Below the pieces are notes generated by a model. That model saw only the letters and a program-made list of their open reading frames with translations, did not search any database and had not been told where the DNA came from. The translations under genes were made by a program, and so were the position numbers. Source: Paenibacillus yonginensis (GTDB lineage: Bacteria > Bacillota > Bacilli > Paenibacillales > Paenibacillaceae). Taken from it: a stretch of 64,000 nucleotides of DNA. Location of the stretch: NCBI RefSeq assembly GCF_001685395.1, contig NZ_CP014167.1:3672501-3736500 (forward strand), given 5' to 3'. Numbering within the stretch: position 1 is the stretch's first letter; each line of letters begins with the position of its first letter. Of this stretch, positions 1 to 10,622 are shown in pieces.

Positions 1-157
1 TTTCCAAAAAAGGGGCGACGGAGACCTGAGGTGCCGACACTCTCCATATCTATCGCAGCATGGGCAATGGATGCCTCGGATCGGTTCGGTTCGCACACAT
101 CTTCGGTACTGGTCTATAACAAAGCAGGCTCAAGCTCAAGAAAGGAGGATTTCGTAA

Positions 158-625
158 ATGCCGATAGCGTATTCGGTAACCCAGGCGACCATTCATGATT
201 TGGATGATCTGGCGCCGTTGTTTGACCTCTATCGGGTGTTTTACCAGCAGGCTTCAAATCTGGAAGGAGCCAAAGAATTTTTATTCAATCGGTTTGATCA
301 TTCGGAATCGGTTATTTTTATTGCACGGGCTGCTTCGGATGGACAGGCGGTGGGATTTGCCCAGCTCTATCCGACCTTTTCTTCGATCTCTATGAAACGG
401 TCATGGGTACTTAACGACCTGTATGTACGGGAAGAATTCCGCAGGGAAGGCATAGCAGAGCTTTTGCTGTTACAGGTCAAAGAATTTGCGGCACAGACAA
501 AAGCCAAAGGAGTAGCGTTATCGACAGCTCCGGATAATGTTAAAGCCCAGTCTCTCTATGAGAAACATGGTTTTGTCAAAGACGACGAATTTTATCCATA
601 TTTCTTAACGCTGCCCCAGACATAA
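158..625 (+). CDS. GNAT family N-acetyltransferase
   Basis: A 155-aa single-domain GNAT acetyltransferase that should transfer an acetyl group from acetyl-CoA to an unidentified amine. The acetyl-CoA pyrophosphate-binding segment (motif A) is visible around residues 85-105: the strand VLNDLYV is followed by REEFRREGIAELLL, which has the expected R-x-x-G-x-A pattern. The C-terminal motif B follows, with NVKAQSLYEKHGF near residues 128-140. The start is supported by a strong AAAGGAGG ribosome site about 8 bases upstream of the ATG. It stands alone. The next gene is on the opposite strand, and a GC-rich inverted repeat lies in the convergent gap. The substrate cannot be told from sequence. Confidence 0.85.
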   Translation: MPIAYSVTQATIHDLDDLAPLFDLYRVFYQQASNLEGAKEFLFNRFDHSESVIFIARAASDGQAVGFAQLYPTFSSISMKRSWVLNDLYVREEFRREGIAELLLLQVKEFAAQTKAKGVALSTAPDNVKAQSLYEKHGFVKDDEFYPYFLTLPQT

Positions 626-652
626 TAAGGGTTATGGGGGCGGGCAACAGAA

Positions 653-679
653 GCGCCTGGCGGATAACCGTCAGGCGTC
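653..679. other. GC-rich inverted repeat between convergent genes
   Basis: GCGCCTGGCGG and CCGTCAGGCG can form a hairpin with an ATAA loop, between the stops of the GNAT gene and the small membrane-protein gene. No clear T-run follows on either strand, so it is only a weak terminator candidate. Confidence 0.4.
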
Positions 680-699
680 AGCTTAAAGAATCATGATTT

Positions 700-879
700 C
701 TATTTCTGTATCCATTTGAGCAAAAAATCCACAACCAATAGTCCAAGCAAACTCGAGCCGAACCACAAAGAAAGGTTGGCCGGTACAACCAGCAGCACAA
801 ACACCAACATAAGCAATATATACGGCCCCGCCTCGTCCAGAACGCCTCCAAACGTCCGAATCCATTTGTTATTCAGCAT
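700..879 (-). CDS. Small membrane protein, 59 aa
   Basis: A 59-residue reading frame on the minus strand that is easy to miss because of its length. It begins with ATG about 10 bases after AAAGAGG. The protein starts MLNNKWIRTFGG and then has two hydrophobic stretches, at about residues 20-34 (YILLMLVFVLLVV) and 40-54 (FGSSLLGLLVVDFLL), and ends with a basic KWIQK tail. This pattern fits a small hairpin integral membrane protein with both ends in the cytoplasm. A different minus-strand frame over the same DNA gives a low-quality Cys/Gly/Arg-rich translation and is judged a shadow. No family or function is recognised. Confidence 0.65.
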   Translation of the reverse strand: MLNNKWIRTFGGVLDEAGPYILLMLVFVLLVVPANLSLWFGSSLLGLLVVDFLLKWIQK

Positions 880-986
880 TTGTTGATAACCTCTTTATTG
901 TTATTGCTGCAACTAATTTTGAAATCACCTTTCTTATAAAAGAATATCCTCCCTATACTATCCAATATTCCCCTGATAAAAAAAGA

Positions 987-1016
987 AACGCCGGTGAAAA
1001 ATCTTCACCAAACGTT
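987..1016 (-). terminator. Intrinsic terminator after ligA
   Basis: On the minus strand, AACG-TTT-GGTGAA pairs with TTCACC-GG-CGTT, and the hairpin is followed by TTTCTTTTTTT. It lies 40 bases past the ligA stop and ends the pcrB-pcrA-ligA transcript. Confidence 0.75.
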
Positions 1017-1053
1017 CCCTTTTACAGAACCCTTGTAGGGTCCATATGTTAAA

Positions 1054-3084
<2,031 letters not shown>

Positions 3085-3119
3085 TTATGTAGTCATGATC
3101 TTATTATAAAAAAATATTA

Positions 3120-3155
3120 GATAAGGAGACAGCTGAAACAGCCTATCTCCTTATC
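3120..3155 (-). terminator. Hairpin terminator after pcrA (distal)
   Basis: A ten-base perfect stem GATAAGGAGA / TCTCCTTATC, with T-rich sequence on the minus-strand side (ATATTTTTTTA). It lies in the pcrA-ligA gap, so it probably reduces read-through into ligA. Confidence 0.65.
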
Positions 3156-3172
3156 GTTTCTATCCATATGGA

Positions 3173-3210
3173 AAAAGCGCGGCTCTGCCGTTCGCACAGC
3201 CGGAGCTTTT
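3173..3210 (-). terminator. Hairpin terminator after pcrA (proximal)
   Basis: Stem AAAAGC-CGGCT pairs with AGCCG-GCTTTT, followed on the minus strand by a T-run (GCTTTTTCC). With the hairpin at 3120-3155 it forms a tandem pair between pcrA and ligA. Confidence 0.6.
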
Positions 3211-3333
3211 ATTAGAAATAGTTTCGCCATTGCTGCGGATTCTAATCCGGAGAACCAATAAGTCCGAAACAGAATCTGAACCTGAAAAAGGCTTAAGTAC
3301 AGCTGGTTCAGCTGGCTCAGCTCAGGCTTCCGA

Positions 3334-5727
3334 TCAGCCCTCGACTTTGGTGATCGGGGCGAACCCGGCGAGCAGGCGTTTCACGCCGACCGGAGCCGGG
3401 AAAGCGATCTGCAGCTCCATGTCGTTGCCGGAGCCTTTGACGGCGACGATCGTGCCGGTGCCCCATTTGCCGTGCGATACTTTATCGCCGGCTTTGAATT
3501 CGCCCGGGGCACCTGCTGCGCGTGCGGCCGGCGCGGCTGAGGCGCCGGTCGTCACGGTTACGCTTGGCCGGCCAGGCGCCGAAGCCGCCGAGCCGCCGCC
3601 AAGCGGGCGCGCGGTGGCGCCTGTGCCGGGCGCCGCGCCATAGCCGCGGGCAGCGCCTGGGGCGCCCGCGCCGTTTCTGGCGGCACCGAAGTTGCTGCCG
3701 CCGGCCGAGGCGCCGAAGCCGCGTCCACCGTAGGCGCCGCCGTTATGCGCCCCGCGCCGGTAGCGGTCGCGGGCGATGTCGGTGTCTTCCTTCAGTTCCT
3801 CCGGAATCTCCTCCAGGAACCGGGAAGGCGGGTTGGCCGTCGTGCGGCCAAACAAGGTGCGCATCTGCGCACAGGTCAGGAAGAGCTGCTCCTCCGCCCG
3901 CGTAATGCCTACATAAGCGAGGCGGCGCTCCTCTTCCAGCTCCTCATTATCCAGAAAGGCGCGGCTGTGCGGGAACACGCCTTCCTCCATGCCAATGATG
4001 AAGACAACCGGGAATTCCAGGCCTTTGGCGCTGTGCATCGTCATCAAGACCACCGCATCGGAGGAATCGGCCTCCTGCTCGTCATCGTTCATGCTGTCGA
4101 TGTCAGCAATAAGAGCCAGATCGGTCAGGAAGGCGACCAGCGATTTGTCTTCGTTGTTTTTCTCGAATTCCTGGGTTACGGACAGGAACTCGTCTATATT
4201 TTCCAGACGGGATTTGGATTCGAGCGTGTTCTCACGCTGCAGCTCCATGCGGTACTCCGTCAGCTCCAGCATTTTCTCGGTCAGCTCGGTGACGGACAGG
4301 AACTCGATCATCCGGCAGAGCGACACGATCATATCATAGAACTCGACGAGCATGTTGCGGGTCCGGCCGGCAAAACCAAGATCGTCCACAAATTCGAGCA
4401 CCTTGAAGATAGACGTGTTCCGCTCGGCCGCAGCTGCTGCAAGCTTCGCTACGGTCGTATCGCCAATGCCCCGCTTGGGCACATTGATGATCCGCGTCAA
4501 ACTGATATCGTCGTCCGGGTTGGACAGCAGGCGAAGATACGCCAGAATATCCTTGATCTCTTTACGATCATAGAACTTGATGCCGCCGACGATCTGATAC
4601 GGAATATCGGATTTGATCAAAATTTCCTCGATTACCCGGGACTGTGCATTTGTCCGGTACAGAATCGCGTGGTCGCGGTAGGATTTGGCGTTTTTGATGT
4701 TCTTATGGATCTCTGAGGTGATGAAGTACCCTTCATCATGCTCCGAATCGCCGCGGTATACTTTGATCTTCGCACCTTCGCCCTTGTCCGTCCACAGCTT
4801 CTTCGGTCTGCGCCCGCTGTTCTGGCTGATAACCTCGTTGGCTGCATTCAGAATGTTGGAAGTAGAGCGGTAGTTCTGCTCCAGCATAATCGTTGTCGCT
4901 TCCGGATAATCCTCTTCAAAATTCAGGATGTTGGAAATATCCGCGCCGCGCCAGCGGTAGATGGACTGGTCGCTGTCGCCGACCACGCAGATGCGGTGAT
5001 GGCTGTCGGCCAGCATTTTACAAAGCATGTATTGGGCCCGGTTCGTATCCTGATATTCATCGACATGGATGTACTTAAATTTCTTCTGATAGAAATCGAG
5101 CACTTCCGGCACTTCCTTGAACAGTTCGATCGTCTTCATGATCAGGTCGTCGAAATCAAGCGAGTTATTGGATCTGAGCCGTCTTTGATACATTTTATAA
5201 ACCTTGGCCGCAATATCCTGCAGATAATCGCCGATCTTCTGCTCGTATTGTTCAGGGGTGACCAGTTCATTTTTGGCTGCGCTGATCATGGCCTGGATGG
5301 CCTTCGGCTCAAACTTTTTGGTATCGAGGTTCAACTCCTTCATGCAGTTGCGGATAACGGATAATTGGTCCGTCGAATCCAGGATCGAGAAGTTCGACGT
5401 GAAGCCGATCCGGTCGATATCCTTGCGCAGGATGCGTACGCACATGGAGTGAAAGGTGGATACCCAGATGTCGCGCCCTTCAGGACCGACCAGGCTGGAC
5501 ACCCGCTCCTGCATCTCCCGGGCGGCTTTATTGGTAAATGTAATCGCCAGGATCGCCCAAGGCGGCGCTTTGCGGGTTCCGATCAAATAGGCGATGCGGT
5601 GCGTCAGCACACGCGTCTTGCCGCTGCCCGCGCCGGCCATAATCAGCAGCGGCCCTTCGGTCGCAATGACCGCTTTCTTTTGCTCCGGATTCAGTTTCTG
5701 TATCGCTTGTTCTATATCAACAGACAT
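3334..5727 (-). CDS. pcrA: ATP-dependent 3'-5' DNA helicase PcrA
   Basis: UvrD/Rep-type SF1A helicase acting in rolling-circle replication, repair and removal of RecA. Visible motifs in order: Q motif LNPEQKKAV; Walker A AGAGSGKT near residue 37; DEYQDTN (motif II); QNYRS (motif IV); [11 protein letters not shown] (motif V); VGITRAE (motif VI). The C-terminus holds the PcrA-specific Tudor-like domain, starting around [12 protein letters not shown], which in the family contacts RNA polymerase. Between the helicase core and this domain lies an unusually Gly/Ala-rich linker of about 80 residues. The start is the ATG preceded by AAAGGAG, giving 797 aa; an upstream in-frame ATG lacks a ribosome site. 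Same operon as pcrB and ligA. Confidence 0.96.
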   Translation of the reverse strand: MSVDIEQAIQKLNPEQKKAVIATEGPLLIMAGAGSGKTRVLTHRIAYLIGTRKAPPWAILAITFTNKAAREMQERVSSLVGPEGRDIWVSTFHSMCVRILRKDIDRIGFTSNFSILDSTDQLSVIRNCMKELNLDTKKFEPKAIQAMISAAKNELVTPEQYEQKIGDYLQDIAAKVYKMYQRRLRSNNSLDFDDLIMKTIELFKEVPEVLDFYQKKFKYIHVDEYQDTNRAQYMLCKMLADSHHRICVVGDSDQSIYRWRGADISNILNFEEDYPEATTIMLEQNYRSTSNILNAANEVISQNSGRRPKKLWTDKGEGAKIKVYRGDSEHDEGYFITSEIHKNIKNAKSYRDHAILYRTNAQSRVIEEILIKSDIPYQIVGGIKFYDRKEIKDILAYLRLLSNPDDDISLTRIINVPKRGIGDTTVAKLAAAAAERNTSIFKVLEFVDDLGFAGRTRNMLVEFYDMIVSLCRMIEFLSVTELTEKMLELTEYRMELQRENTLESKSRLENIDEFLSVTQEFEKNNEDKSLVAFLTDLALIADIDSMNDDEQEADSSDAVVLMTMHSAKGLEFPVVFIIGMEEGVFPHSRAFLDNEELEEERRLAYVGITRAEEQLFLTCAQMRTLFGRTTANPPSRFLEEIPEELKEDTDIARDRYRRGAHNGGAYGGRGFGASAGGSNFGAARNGAGAPGAARGYGAAPGTGATARPLGGGSAASAPGRPSVTVTTGASAAPAARAAGAPGEFKAGDKVSHGKWGTGTIVAVKGSGNDMELQIAFPAPVGVKRLLAGFAPITKVEG

Positions 5728-5784
5728 TAAGTCATGTCTCCTTTCCTTGTTAGCAAAATCCCTTGTCCTCCCGGCGTTATCCAA

Positions 5785-6492
5785 CTATCCCTGCTGAACC
5801 GGGTTGCCTTTGACGGCCTGCACCGTGCTCAGCGCTTGATCCAAATCGCTGTATATCAGGTTGCCGACAATCACCGTGTCGCTGACCGCGGCCGCCTGAG
5901 CCGCCGTAGCTGCATCCGCAATCCCGCCCCCATAAAATAACCGGGACTGGTCCAAAGAGCGCTTAACCTCGGCCACCAGCTCCATATCTCCGAACTTGCC
6001 GCTGTATTCGACATAAATAACCGGCAGCGACATCAGCCGTTCCCCGGCTTGTCCATAAGCGGCAGCACGCGAGGCCGACAGTCCGGCATCCGCCCGGGTC
6101 ACCCGCCCCGCTGTCGATTCAGGATTTAAAATGATATATCCCTCTGGCACAACCATCTCCCAGGGGATCAAATAACCGTAACGTTCCACCGCTTCGCTGT
6201 GCCGGCCGATCAGCCAGGTTGGGTCCGCAGCATTCAGCACCATCGGAATCAGGTACAAATCAAAGCCGGGCACCACAGCCTCCAGATCGGAAACCTCGAG
6301 CACGCAAGGAAGCTCATATTGTCTGACCCGTGACATCAGATCCACGGTATTGTCGTAGGTGACGCCGCTGGAGCCGCCAATCATAATCGCATCCGTGCCG
6401 GACAGGCATACGGCCTCCAATTGATCATCGGCAATCATGCGGTCGGGGTCCAGCTTAAACACATGCCGCCATGTGTTAATCATAGATTTCAA
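5785..6492 (-). CDS. pcrB: Heptaprenylglyceryl phosphate synthase PcrB
   Basis: TIM-barrel prenyltransferase of the GGGP/PcrB family. In Bacillus it joins heptaprenyl diphosphate to sn-glycerol-1-phosphate. Family signatures visible are WRHVFKLDPD at the N-terminus, AIMIGGSSGV (about residues 37-46), YIILNPESTAG (phosphate loop region), YVEYSGKFGD, and FYGGGIADA, a C-terminal phosphate-binding loop. The likely start is TTG, 9 bases after GGAGG, giving 235 aa; an ATG three codons downstream is the alternative. First gene of the pcrB-pcrA-ligA unit, a conserved Firmicute arrangement. Confidence 0.93.
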   Translation of the reverse strand: MKSMINTWRHVFKLDPDRMIADDQLEAVCLSGTDAIMIGGSSGVTYDNTVDLMSRVRQYELPCVLEVSDLEAVVPGFDLYLIPMVLNAADPTWLIGRHSEAVERYGYLIPWEMVVPEGYIILNPESTAGRVTRADAGLSASRAAAYGQAGERLMSLPVIYVEYSGKFGDMELVAEVKRSLDQSRLFYGGGIADAATAAQAAAVSDTVIVGNLIYSDLDQALSTVQAVKGNPVQQG

Positions 6493-6551
6493 CGCCCTAT
6501 TCCTCCAGCTCAAAATGACCTAAAATTCGTCCAAATAAGACACTACTTCCT

Positions 6552-6580
6552 AGTCTATGCTACCCACCGGAGAGTGTCAA
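6552..6580 (-). promoter_or_regulatory. Sigma-A promoter of pcrB-pcrA-ligA
   Basis: On the minus strand a perfect -35 TTGACA (6575-6580), a 17-bp spacer and a -10 TAGACT (6552-6557), about 55 bases upstream of the pcrB start. Confidence 0.75.
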
Positions 6581-6614
6581 CGTTCGTATTTTGGATGAAA
6601 AAGGGGAACAAAAA

Positions 6615-6655
6615 CGCCCTGCCGTCCCAGGCTTCCCCGGAGATGCGGCAGAGCG
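6615..6655 (-). terminator. Intrinsic terminator after galU
   Basis: Minus-strand stem CGCTCTGCCG / CGGCAGGGCG followed by TTTTTG, 50 bases beyond the galU stop. Confidence 0.65.
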
Positions 6656-6705
6656 CTTGTTCACCAAAATTCAGAGCCGTTGAATGGCGTCTTCCATTTC
6701 ATTCC

Positions 6706-7584
6706 TTAAACATACGTCTTGTTCAAAAGATCCTGCATATACGCGAGCAGCTGCTCCCGCATATCTTCCTGCTTGAGCGCATAATGAATTGTGGTTTCGA
6801 TGAAACCAAGCTTCTCGCCCACGTCATGCCGCTCCCCGTCGAAGTGATAGGCCATGATGCTTTCTTTCCCGCCGAGACGGCCGATAGCGTCTGTCAGCTG
6901 AATCTCTCCGCCGACGCCCTCCTGCTGGGCCTCAAGCTCCTCAAAAATCCCCGGCGTCAAAATATACCGCCCCATGATCGCCAGATCCGAAGGCGCCTGC
7001 TCGGGCGCCGGCTTCTCCACCAGGCGTTTCGCACGGTAAACGCGGTCCTCCAGCAGATCGGCATCCACGATGCCATAGCGGGAGACCTGCTCATGCGGCA
7101 CCGGCTTGACGCCGACAACCGAACGGCCGTAACGTTCGAACACGTTCATCATTTGCTTCAGGCACGGCGTTCCTTCCGTTTCGACGATGTCATCGCCCAG
7201 CAGAACGGCGAACGGCTCGTCCCCAATAAATTTGCGCGCGCACCAGACGGCATGTCCAAGGCCGCGCGGCTCTTTTTGCCGGATGTAATGAATGTCGGCC
7301 ATGTTGGATGGCTTGCGGACTTCCTGCAGCAGGTCCCATTTTCTTTTCTCCGATAGATGATGCTCCAACTCAAACGAATTGTCGAAATGGTCCTCGATGG
7401 AGCGTTTGCCTTTTCCCGTTACTATAATGATATCTTCGATGCCCGAGGCCACCGCTTCTTCAATGATGTACTGGATGGTCGGCTTGTCGACGATCGGCAG
7501 CATTTCCTTCGGCATCGCCTTGGTAGCCGGCAGAAAGCGGGTTCCGAGGCCCGCGGCCGGAATGATAGCTTTTCTTATTTTCAT
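6706..7584 (-). CDS. galU: UTP-glucose-1-phosphate uridylyltransferase
   Basis: Makes UDP-glucose from UTP and glucose-1-phosphate for polysaccharide, teichoic-acid and glycolipid synthesis. At 292 aa it has family length. The N-terminal nucleotide-binding signature [19 protein letters not shown] (residues 10-28) is complete, [13 protein letters not shown] follows, then FAVLLGDDI with the metal-binding Asp, and the sugar-binding region [20 protein letters not shown] ribosome site precedes the ATG. It is close to the polysaccharide locus and could supply its precursors, but has its own promoter and terminator. Called gtaB in Bacillus. Confidence 0.95.
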   Translation of the reverse strand: MKIRKAIIPAAGLGTRFLPATKAMPKEMLPIVDKPTIQYIIEEAVASGIEDIIIVTGKGKRSIEDHFDNSFELEHHLSEKRKWDLLQEVRKPSNMADIHYIRQKEPRGLGHAVWCARKFIGDEPFAVLLGDDIVETEGTPCLKQMMNVFERYGRSVVGVKPVPHEQVSRYGIVDADLLEDRVYRAKRLVEKPAPEQAPSDLAIMGRYILTPGIFEELEAQQEGVGGEIQLTDAIGRLGGKESIMAYHFDGERHDVGEKLGFIETTIHYALKQEDMREQLLAYMQDLLNKTYV

Positions 7585-7654
7585 AGAATAGATTTCTCCC
7601 TTTTCCGATGGTGAGTCCTAAAGATTAATGGGCTGGAAAATATGTCATTAATTA

Positions 7655-7683
7655 ATTATATCATAGCATCTAGCAGGTGCCGA
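7655..7683 (-). promoter_or_regulatory. Extended -10 promoter of galU
   Basis: Minus-strand TCGGCA (7678-7683), a 17-bp spacer and a consensus TATAAT (7655-7660) with an upstream TG (extended -10), about 70 bases before the galU ATG. Confidence 0.6.
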
Positions 7684-7716
7684 GTTGATAGAAAAGGGAG
7701 ACTCAGGAAACTCCGC

Positions 7717-8472
7717 TTACATGCCGTTTATCGCAAACCACTGGTCCTGCATCGCCCAGCCGCTGCCATTCCAGGTCCAGATGCTGACCATATAGCCGTA
7801 ACGGTCGGCATGATAAAGGCCGCTTACCCCCTGAAAAGCCATTAACGAATATTGGCCATCCCCATCCGGATCCACCGGGTACAGTCCACTGATCGGGTCA
7901 ACGAAACCTTGCACCGGTTTGATCAAGCTGCCGTCCGGTTTATAAATTTGATCCAAATATTCCTTGCCGCGGCCGCTGATATCGATGGTGTAGGTCTGTC
8001 GAGTGTTCAGTGCGGTTACGCGGAGCTTGTAGCCCGGCAGGAAATCAACGTTATACTTGAGACGTTCGCTTAATTGTTCGGAATTAAACAGATGACGGAA
8101 CTTCCCGTTCTGATAATGGTACACATCATCATACGTAATGGCGCCCGATCCACCCGAATCGATTTGCACCAAAATATCCTTATACCCGGAGCCGGTGAAA
8201 TCAGCCAGCAGCACCCGCGGGTTATACCCGGACGGTTCCGGCAGCTGGATCACCTGCTCACGTCCACTGCCGCCATCTCGAATGGTCAGTGTTATATTTT
8301 GCACAAAGGGGCTATTCTCTGTCCGCGTCCCGGTCAGCAGAATTTTATCCGGAATTCCGTCCCCCGTCACATCACCGCTTGCCTGATCAAGCACTTTTCC
8401 TACGGCTGCAGCCGAGCGGAAGTTGCCAAACGTATTCGCATAGGGATGGAGATCACCCGCTTTAAAACCCAT
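7717..8472 (-). CDS. FG-GAP/VCBS-like repeat protein
   Basis: A 251-aa protein with calcium-loop-like repeats of the FG-GAP/VCBS type: GDVTGDGIPDKILL (about residues 35-48), LLADFTGSGYKDILV (about 88-102) and VDPDGDGQYSLMAF near the end. Such repeats build beta-propeller blades and are common in secreted or surface proteins, yet no signal peptide is visible here. The ATG of MGFKAGDLHPYA is chosen because AGAAGG lies 8 bases before it; a GTG three codons earlier overlaps this site. Function unknown. Similar repeat proteins are frequent in Bacillus and Paenibacillus without a known role. Confidence 0.7.
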   Translation of the reverse strand: MGFKAGDLHPYANTFGNFRSAAAVGKVLDQASGDVTGDGIPDKILLTGTRTENSPFVQNITLTIRDGGSGREQVIQLPEPSGYNPRVLLADFTGSGYKDILVQIDSGGSGAITYDDVYHYQNGKFRHLFNSEQLSERLKYNVDFLPGYKLRVTALNTRQTYTIDISGRGKEYLDQIYKPDGSLIKPVQGFVDPISGLYPVDPDGDGQYSLMAFQGVSGLYHADRYGYMVSIWTWNGSGWAMQDQWFAINGM

Positions 8473-8608
8473 TTCGAGCACCTTCTCTTTCTTGGAGTAA
8501 GAAATCTATTGTTCACAAAATGGACTTTCCACTTCGTGTGAATTTCCTTTCTCCCCCAGCATATGAGAAATAAGCCCGGACGGTTCCCAGCTGCTTCCTC
8601 CTCAAAAA

Positions 8609-8657
8609 AATAATAAAAGACCGCTCCGATGCGAAACCTGCGTTCCGAACCTGGCGG
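8609..8657 (-). terminator. Possible terminator after the 61-aa gene
   Basis: AGACCGC at the left and GCGGTCT at the right form a stem with a long, partly paired loop. On the minus strand the hairpin is followed by TTTTATTATTTTTT. It would end the transcript of the small gene at 8715-8900. Confidence 0.55.
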
Positions 8658-8714
8658 TCTGTACATGCTAATTTATTCGTTCCCTGGATTAGGGGATTAT
8701 GTGTGGACAACCTC

Positions 8715-8900
8715 TTAGTGGTAAATAACCTGTTTGATGCGCGATTCTTCCATAGGAGTCAGGCTGTTCGGCGACTGCGGTGTATGCAAAAGGCGTTCTG
8801 TGCCGAACTCAATTCTCCGGTACTCTTCATCCCCTGCGACTTTCATTTCTCCGCGTACTCCGGTAACAAAATTTTTGATTTCTTTAATGGCTGCCAACAT
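8715..8900 (-). CDS. Hypothetical protein, 61 aa
   Basis: A short, soluble, charged protein beginning MLAAIKEIKNFVTG and containing DEEYRRIEFGTERLL. I consider it real because it has an excellent AAGGAGG ribosome site, an extended -10 promoter at about the right distance (TATAAT at 8963-8968) and a terminator-like hairpin after the stop. No transmembrane segment, signal peptide or known motif is visible, and no function can be assigned. It lies between the FG-GAP-like gene and the end of the polysaccharide locus. Confidence 0.65.
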   Translation of the reverse strand: MLAAIKEIKNFVTGVRGEMKVAGDEEYRRIEFGTERLLHTPQSPNSLTPMEESRIKQVIYH

Positions 8901-9178
8901 GGCTTTTCATCCTCCTTGGATGACGATCAATGAATTTTGCAACCTTCATTGGTTACGCTTACATTATAGCACTTTCAGTCTCGATTTGGAAGAGGTGTCC
9001 ACGTCAAATGAACATTAAATTTTTGTGAAAATCCCGTTAAATCAACAATAAAAGTTGACATCGGTGAAGTTCAGTGCGTCTATAGAAGAATGATGTCTCC
9101 TGTAGGAGGACGGTTGAATTCATACACATTGAAGACTAATTTCAGTAGGCTCTACGGGTCACGGTCTATATAAAAAAA
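8901..9178. other. Intergenic region with an extended -10 promoter
   Basis: The gap between the 61-aa gene and the end of the polysaccharide locus. On the minus strand it holds TGC-TATAAT (TATAAT at 8963-8968), an extended -10 for the 61-aa gene with a poor -35 (TTCCAA, 17-bp spacer). Nothing else recognisable was seen in the remaining roughly 200 bases; no open frame with a ribosome site. Confidence 0.55.
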
Positions 9179-9212
9179 CCGGAATGCATGAATTTCGATT
9201 CATACATTCCGG
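9179..9212 (-). terminator. Strong intrinsic terminator of the polysaccharide operon
   Basis: Minus-strand stem CCGGAATGTATGAAT pairs with ATTCATGCATTCCGG (one mismatch), loop CGAA, followed by a run of seven T. It is 8 bases past the stop of the sugar transferase gene and ends the minus-strand polysaccharide operon. Confidence 0.9.
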
Positions 9213-9219
9213 GGTTGGA

Positions 9220-10622
9220 TTAGTAGGCATTTTTGAATCCGTTGCGGATCGTCCGAAAAATAATACGAATATCAAATAATAAAGACCAATTCTCAATATA
9301 AAAGATGTCATGTTTGATACGATCCTCAATCGACGTGTCGCCACGAAGTCCATTGCTTTGGGCCCAACCGGTGATACCCGGGCGGACATGGTGTTTGACC
9401 ATGTATTTGGGCACTTCCTCCCGAAATTGCTCTACGAAATAAGGTCGTTCGGGCCTCGGACCCACCACACTCATATGTCCGAGCAGCACGTTAAAAAACT
9501 GCGGCAATTCATCCAGACTTGTGCGGCGAATGAATGAGCCAAACTTCGTCCGGCGCGGATCGTTCTGCGTGGTCCAGCCGGTATCAAGAGCCCCTTCCGG
9601 CAGCGCCCGCATGGAGCGAAATTTGTACATGTTAAATCTACGGCGGTTTAAACCCACACGCTCCTGCTTAAATATGACCGGCCCTGGGGAAGTCAGCTTT
9701 ACACCAATCGCGACGGCAATCATAATCGGTGACGTGAGAAGAATAGCGAACAAAGAGAACACCATATCAAACACCCGCTTAAACAAGCGGTTGCTCATCA
9801 GGTCGAGCGGAATCTCTCGAACGTTAATCGTCGGCATGCCGGCAAAGTTATCGAAATAAGGCCGAGCGGGCAAATAATCAAAAAAGTCCGGAATAATGAG
9901 CGTGCGCACTCCCGCTTTCTCACAAGCCGAAATGATAGCCGGATATTTAGGGTGGGCATCCAGAGGCAAGGCCAGGATAACTTCGTCGATCAGCTTCTTC
10001 TTAAGAATCGGTTCAAGATCACTTATCGTGCCTAATATCGGCTTATACTTTTGGGTTTCATGTTCATCCCACTGCTGATAGTCATCCAAGAACCCTATAA
10101 CTTCATACCCCAGCTCCGGATATTGCCTCAAGTTATCCGCGAGAATCGCTTGCCCAGTGTACCCGCGCCTACAATCAGCACAAACTGGCGGTTGTAACCA
10201 CTTTTCCGGAGTTGTCGGAGCGAATATTTCACCATATACCGATAGAACAAGATCAGGAACAGGTTCAGCGTCATATAAATGGCGAGATAAGAACGAGATA
10301 TGTTAACCTCTTTGACAAAAAACAATAAACTTAACAGGGCGAACAAACTGACCACATGAACCTGAATAATCTTCAGCATTTCGTCAGCGAAACGTTTTTT
10401 ACGTTTGGGCGAATACAGGGCTATAATCAAGCCGGCCACGAGCGAAACCGCCCCGTAAATCAGGCTCCAGAAGGCATAATTTTCAATTGGAAGAGGCTGT
10501 TCATGCGAAATCCATCCGCTTTCGAATTTCAGCCACCAGGACATCAAAAAGGAAATCTGAATAATCAGCAAATCGGTTAATGCATACATCTGCGTCAAGA
10601 AACGCTGATTGCTGCGGATCAT
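9220..10622 (-). pseudogene. Polyprenyl-phosphate sugar phosphotransferase, frameshifted
   Basis: Encodes an exopolysaccharide priming enzyme (WbaP/CpsE type) that loads the first sugar phosphate onto undecaprenyl phosphate at the membrane. The N-terminal part (10128-10622, 164 aa) has four or five hydrophobic segments and ends in the Rossmann motif VGAGTLGKRF. The rest (9220-about 10140, 303 aa) resumes at RQYPELGYEVIGFLDD and carries the catalytic bacterial sugar-transferase domain, with KRVFDMVFS, FKQERVG, MYKFRSM, DELPQFFNVL and SVVGPRPERP. Together they give the usual length of about 465 aa, but the frame changes near 10140-10150, where one base appears to be missing. Read literally the two frames overlap in TTGA, so the second part could start at a TTG. 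A frameshift or sequencing error is more likely. Overlaps the preceding glycosyltransferase gene by 4 bp (ATGA). Confidence 0.8.

Noticed and set aside
683-865. Cys/Gly/Arg-rich 60-aa minus-strand frame
   Set aside because: Lies in another frame of the same DNA as the more credible 59-aa membrane protein, without ribosome site.
8400-8710. Two overlapping minus-strand frames (88 and 65 aa)
   Set aside because: They span the start of the FG-GAP-like gene and the terminator hairpin, and neither has a ribosome site or recognisable composition.
10128-10131. TTGA overlap read as two coupled genes
   Set aside because: The two frames together make one known protein of usual length, so a frameshift is simpler than coupling, although a TTG restart cannot be excluded.
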